Shown here: piece after piece, positions 63,901-64,000 of the stretch
Numbering within the stretch: position 1 is the stretch's first letter
Layout: every line of letters starts with the position of its first letter
NCBI GenBank assembly: GCA_965230045.1
Contig: OZ245940.1
Location: 2,046,001 to 2,110,000 of the forward strand
DNA length: 64,000 nucleotides
Direction of reading: 5' to 3'
Source: G963662905 sp965230045
Lineage (GTDB): Bacteria > Bacteroidota > Bacteroidia > Bacteroidales > WRLA01
Translations under genes and position numbers: made by a program
The notes under the pieces: generated by a model
What the model was told of the DNA's origin: nothing
Seen by the model: only the letters and a program-made list of their open reading frames with translations
Database searches by the model: none

Positions 63901-64000
63901 ACCAACATTGTGTTGTATATGCCCGGTGCCGGATAAGTGTGTGTGGGCTGTATATAATTCGGATAGGAAATCAGGGTGTCTGTACCGTCGCCGAAATAGT
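51972..64000 (-). CDS. Giant PKD-repeat surface protein, T9SS type B domain (5' end outside window)
   Basis: An open frame of about 4,009 codons runs off the window edge. The frame stays open beyond the Met at 63908: upstream bases read YFGDGTDTLISYPNYIQ, a PKD core, so that Met is internal. About 46 full PKD modules of 80-95 residues follow, each with a W.FGDG or FDDP core and a C-terminal NGC.D. Nearly every module has two cysteines, one near its start (ACFG, VCLG) and one in NGC, suggesting one disulfide each. The last 90 residues (AFTPNGDGVN ... FNRWGQSIFE ... DTWGVTNTYNGYVVLIR) form a gliding-motility-type (type B) sorting domain. Expected to be secreted by type IX and to act at the cell surface, perhaps in adhesion. 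No catalytic domain is seen in view. Confidence 0.93.
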   Translation of the reverse strand, partial: YFGDGTDTLISYPNYIQPTHTYPAPGIYNTMLVVGNANNCLDTAYLDVMVDTLPEPAFSYTQACFGDTTWFTDLSTPNAPALNNQIWDFGDGNTGTGANPYNLYGAPGTYTVWLTIENSNGCVDSISQEIVVDSLPVANFSAPQVCLGYETAFTDLSYDGGTNISNWDWNFGDGNTSMLQNPIHTYATADTFLVSLSVINLNGCTDDTTMKIVVDSLPVANFTFDTACYGLPTTFTDLSAPHSANLASWYWHFDDPASGDDSTSTLQNPAHIFSAPGTYNVMLIIANNNSCEDTVYHEVLVNPGAVAEFTNDTTCFGNPTHFTDESYGITTDIVAWSWDFGDGNSSTEQHPEYTFANWGIHQVELTVTDENGCLGTVQHDVVVDSLPFPGFTYDNQCVNEVINFTDTSLANGSPIVSWYWDFGDGHYSTQQNPTHIFTTHSPFTVTLTVTSARGCSDSISQVVLMNPPFDIDFSADSVCFGLETHFNDELLTPGTVIVSREWDFGDGNTASGEDPVHTYALAGNYNVMLTATDDWGCTKTVNHVIPVYPNPEPDFDYTTPCEGLATEFTDLTPVTGPGIASRLWKFGDGTTSTEQNPSHTYLNDDIYEVWLIIENGNGCIDSVSKDVPVYSVPVADFNTTHNCIGQPTHFIDNSSSPVGNIISWEWDFGDGNTSTDQNPTHYYAAAGDYTVELIVSNVNSCTDTITKTVSIYPPPTADFSAAPLCLNNPTQFTDLSSAPGGNIVSWSWDFGDGYSSNDQNPTHTYVASGDYDVHLIVTDVEGCTNDTTKTITVYHLPAPNFTYINACENDTTYFFDASTPNGGSIASRLWKFGDGTTSTDENPWHIYSLNGTYDVTLIISNSNGCTDSIVKQVEVLPPPIPDFNADSVCFGEPTHFYDNSSSTSSNINSWIWTFGDGNGSTEQNPVHTYAAHGIYDVQLIVSNANGCRDTVVKEVVVHQLPVVDFDSDEACLGDSTHFTDLSTSGGNLSSWFWEFGDGNTSTDQNPVHLFASSGTFNTTLTVNDEFGCQSDHSENVIVHPLPVAAFSFNSVTCSNDTIFFTDESSSAAGINSWLWDFGDGATSTAQNPWHIFPAGGNILVTLTVTDGNGCVNSIAHELYIAPPPEADFEYSGTCASMTTQFTDLSSTIEGTIIYRHWNFGDPASGIYNTSELQNPTHTYTTEGDYQVELIVRNSAGCEDTLVQTITIDPDPDADFTFNNPCAHDTSYFADASVPATAPINSWFWEFGDGHTSTDQNPWHLYTTSGQYMVSLTVTDDNGCANTEIKMVVIYPLPTALFQVEPSCAGLITHFTDYSNGGGADITNWYWDFGDPTSGANNYSTAQNPTHIFSTAGLYHVTLTVVNAHGCSNATTLPVEVLNAPVADFEADTACKGTPTYFNNLSYDIDDVIVSWFWDFGDGSTSTLQYPYHTYDEAGTYIVSLVVTNSIGCTDNIAKEVVVHHNPEVEFSYTDPSCFGDSIQFFDETYFTGSNMVDNWLWYFGDGDSSTLENPKHYYELPGMYVVTLQAYDTSGCFGSKQEEIYIHEPPAANFSWIVQNCDSAYFTDLSYDSDTTIVHWQWNFGDPASGSNNVSNDTNPVHQYLIGGDYEVNLIVTSAHGCIDSITKTVNVSMPDAGFTVDSATLCKNTATQFYDDSNPNGDFIVSWLWDFGDGTTSTQENPTHNYANAGNYYVSLIVTNSQGCEDTETHSVQINHGPLVDFEYSYPNCLGDSIHFTDLTNTYGGVPITSWFWDFGDGNTSTEQNPGHIYTSSGTYNVSLTVNDASNCPDYLVKPVYVSPLPIAHFEHNITGCDTVQFTDLSTDIDTTIVAWYWNFDDPASGYENISTERHPIHVFHNPGAYNVMMIATNALGCQDTTFQNVDIYRPEANFSMSSDSSCLNTEVFFTDESETYGDVITSWLWEFGDGQTSTAPNPSHSYNDYGVFDVSLTITTAYGCSDVKVLPVYIYPGPDAEFSMEYPSCLDDSIQFFNESSGAGNMPLIGFYWEFGDGATSTEENPAHEYVMAGEYFVTLEVTDERGCTSQISHLLTVSERPIAGFNYNVHLCDTVFFEDASEDNDTTIVAWFWDFGDPLSIWNNQSTLQNPTHAYHEEGNYTVTLIATNAYGCRDTVQDIITIIRPEADFTVNDDSVCLGTAIAFEDISDPNGGNIIDWFWDFDDGNTANVQNISHVYDEPGTYYVSLTITNSLGCQDNKVKPVHVFYPPVAQFTYDDVTCLGDSIHFENESYTTGVNSIVSYNWNFGDGSTSAEENPVHYFDDPGSYYITLTITDDAGCIDVASEYIEIYPAPFGNFNFQTVDCDTTYFTDETIDNNAAITSWYWDFDDPASGWQNFSTEQNPSHRFLNAGDYDVQLIVTNELGCVDTVVQTVSIHLPTAEFSTDVVCAGLPTTFQDESSGNGSAIVSWFWEFGDGGTSSIQNPSHTYASSGIFLVSLTVTNNAGCISQKTEQVVVNHLPIANFTHDAPHCNGLPVQFTDASSMAGGTAITNWNWDFGDGFTSSEQNPSHLYNAPGSYFVILNVEGANGCGDDTTMTVTIYPTPDANFVYDIVNCDTTYFTDISSDGGADIIFREWNFDDPASGFFNTSNEQNPWHVYETAGTYNVQLIVTNTNYCKDTIVKPLIFDPLPIPQFEFDTACFGDSTHFTNLSTGPNIILWEWTFGDGFFSYNENPVHKYTAPGTYEVTLRVTNSMSCVDSITHEVIVNPLPDVAFTTSDSVCFGNSVNFFDQTIPNADSISSWLWNFGDGSTATVQNPTHDYASGGSFVVSLTVTNSNGCVDSAVQAVFVNPLPIANFTFDSACLGYPTQFFDQSTSEYSYIVNWQWDFGDGSDTLGLPNPPHVYENYGDFDVTLIVGDLLGCTDTITKEVHVHQPPTADFTVSSDTICLGDTTFFIDQSIGNEAGIASWNWYFGEPSSGAADSSELQNPIHVYDTAGTYYVLLIVTDSNGCVGDILKPVVVNPKPIANFTYSAACSNEGVEFIDLSAINQDEIVSWNWNFGDGETSTEQNPIHFYDPTNVDTTYSVTLTVQALNGCIDSVTQDVSITAAPIADFSYADACLGYLVDFTDLSSTYSGMIVDWQWDFGDGATSSQQHPYHLYALADTFDVQLIVTNSWGCVDTTVKSVIIHNLPLPEFEADTVCFGDTTHFTDLSFSEGEVSEWLWHFGDPYSGDSDTSTLQNPEHWYTRAGIFNVTLEVADTNGCRTSIMQQVLVNPLPVAEFHFESATCQNQAIDFEDRSYSPGGAIHEWHWDFGDGTVITIYHPGNPDVSHTYTEQGNFTVGLTVVDTNGCSEYTEHYITVYPLPTANFTFSDTACEASLIYFQDSSIAQNTQLKSWFWDLNYPNQYYSPLQNPYFYYPETDMTYTVMLAIEDQHGCVDTIFKQVYVKKGFEIDFLADTVCFGTPTSFTDSVLSPTGDSLMNWSWNFGDGATSSEESPQHIFDDPGMHFVSLQANNQDGCPATATKEILVYALPEPAFSAAPAGCEDSTVFEDLSLYQSDSANSWTWRFGDGTDTTILWPGSPDVFHFYPPQDSTYLATLIIENSRGCIDSIQQDVVRYPCLFVDFGEEGVLCDGQTATFRDYSFTGSEDVQMLDWEWFFGDGNSVYYTEQQDTLYHTYAAPGTYMVELVIRAEGNNGIVSDTSRHEVTVYNSPQSEFNFDKFCVKAPTEFTDYSFVDFGEIDRWYWNFGDGFTSRLQNPEHVYFQDSVYEVQLVTQTTDGCTDTVKHNLEIHALPEVYLVPDESRGCGDSLRFTFRDTSAQQHEVYRWTFDDDEFVNTDEDFISKLFYYGEHEVKLRVTSPWGCINRDSASIELTRKPIAGFHLYSDSISILNPRVQITDESESMDALIEYWHYSLGNGYDTLARTFDYMYSDTGHYHIEQIVQDYNGCRDSISHKVFIYPELTFHIANAFTPNGDGVNATFKPQGRYFEDKSYNFQIFNRWGQSIFETFDYNEAWDGTFNGDPAPVGLYTWVITVTDTWGVTNTYNGYVVLIR
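56090..59880 (-). repeat. Higher-order repeat of three PKD modules, five times
   Basis: Within the giant gene, fifteen modules fall into three types repeated in order. Type 1 has C.NTAT.F.D.SNPNGD-like starts. Type 2 has P.CLGDSIHF.D. Type 3 has the short NCDT..FTD start and a FGDPASG or FDDPASG core. The trimer length is about 253 residues (about 760 bp). Types recur at every third module, showing that three-module blocks were duplicated, not single modules. Confidence 0.7.

Noticed and set aside
51972..63908. Reading the giant gene as complete, starting at the Met at 63908
   Set aside because: The frame continues in the same PKD pattern to the window edge (YFGDGTDTL...), and there is no signal peptide after that Met, so the true start lies outside.

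Overview
This 64 kb window comes from the chromosome of a member of the Bacteroidota. The signs are type IX secretion (T9SS) C-terminal sorting domains on several exported proteins, a giant PKD-repeat protein ending in a gliding-motility-type sorting domain, the type B ribosomal protein L31, the Bacteroidota form of a GlmU-like nucleotidyltransferase, and many promoters of the Bacteroidota kind (-7 box TAnnTTTG, -33 TTTG, spacer of 19-20 nt). Genus and species cannot be read from the sequence. I saw no tRNA, rRNA or CRISPR array.

Layout. 1-4,700 is an accessory patch: intact IS1380-family copy 1 (807-2,497), a Fic-domain gene behind four direct repeats, a broken REP-associated transposase (RAYT) and several palindromic repeats. 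4,775-10,572 holds housekeeping genes (TPR protein, YqaA-type membrane protein, aroE, thiamine-binding protein, PAP2 phosphatase) and a divergent Crp/Fnr regulator-ferredoxin pair with a clear operator. 10,573-15,963 holds REP-like repeats, a small membrane protein and a 2.17-kb tandem duplication of T9SS-exported protein genes. 16,024-43,693 is mostly core: recF, a DUF433/DUF5615 pair, a K+ channel, mqnA, a LuxC-like reductase, rpmE type B, the GlmU-like gene, lon, the rimP-nusA-infB operon, lgt, a polyprenyl synthase, a dipeptidyl peptidase, two thioredoxin-fold proteins, a cysH-type reductase, an aminotransferase and a hydrolase/kinase group.

43,700-51,900 is a second accessory patch: three abutting palindromic elements, a sugar nucleotidyltransferase, a YefM/YoeB toxin-antitoxin pair, IS1380 copy 2, another T9SS protein, a membrane-anchored tandem-exonuclease-BRCT protein and a RhuM-family gene. 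The last two share a 93-bp duplicated upstream region. From 51,972 to the window edge runs one open frame of more than 4,000 codons on the minus strand. It encodes about 46 PKD modules plus the sorting domain, and its start lies outside the window.

How the parts work together. Core operons cover translation and transcription (rimP-nusA-infB), protein quality (lon), lipoprotein maturation (lgt), isoprenoid and menaquinone supply (polyprenyl synthase, mqnA), sulfate assimilation (cysH) and shikimate synthesis (aroE). The T9SS cargo genes fit an organism with an elaborate surface. Points most worth a second look are the imperfect-hairpin mobile repeats with covarying stems, the degenerate-plus-active exonuclease tandem next to RhuM, the period-3 higher-order repeat inside the giant protein, the 34-18-34 operator-like array before fic, and the patchy divergence between the two IS copies.
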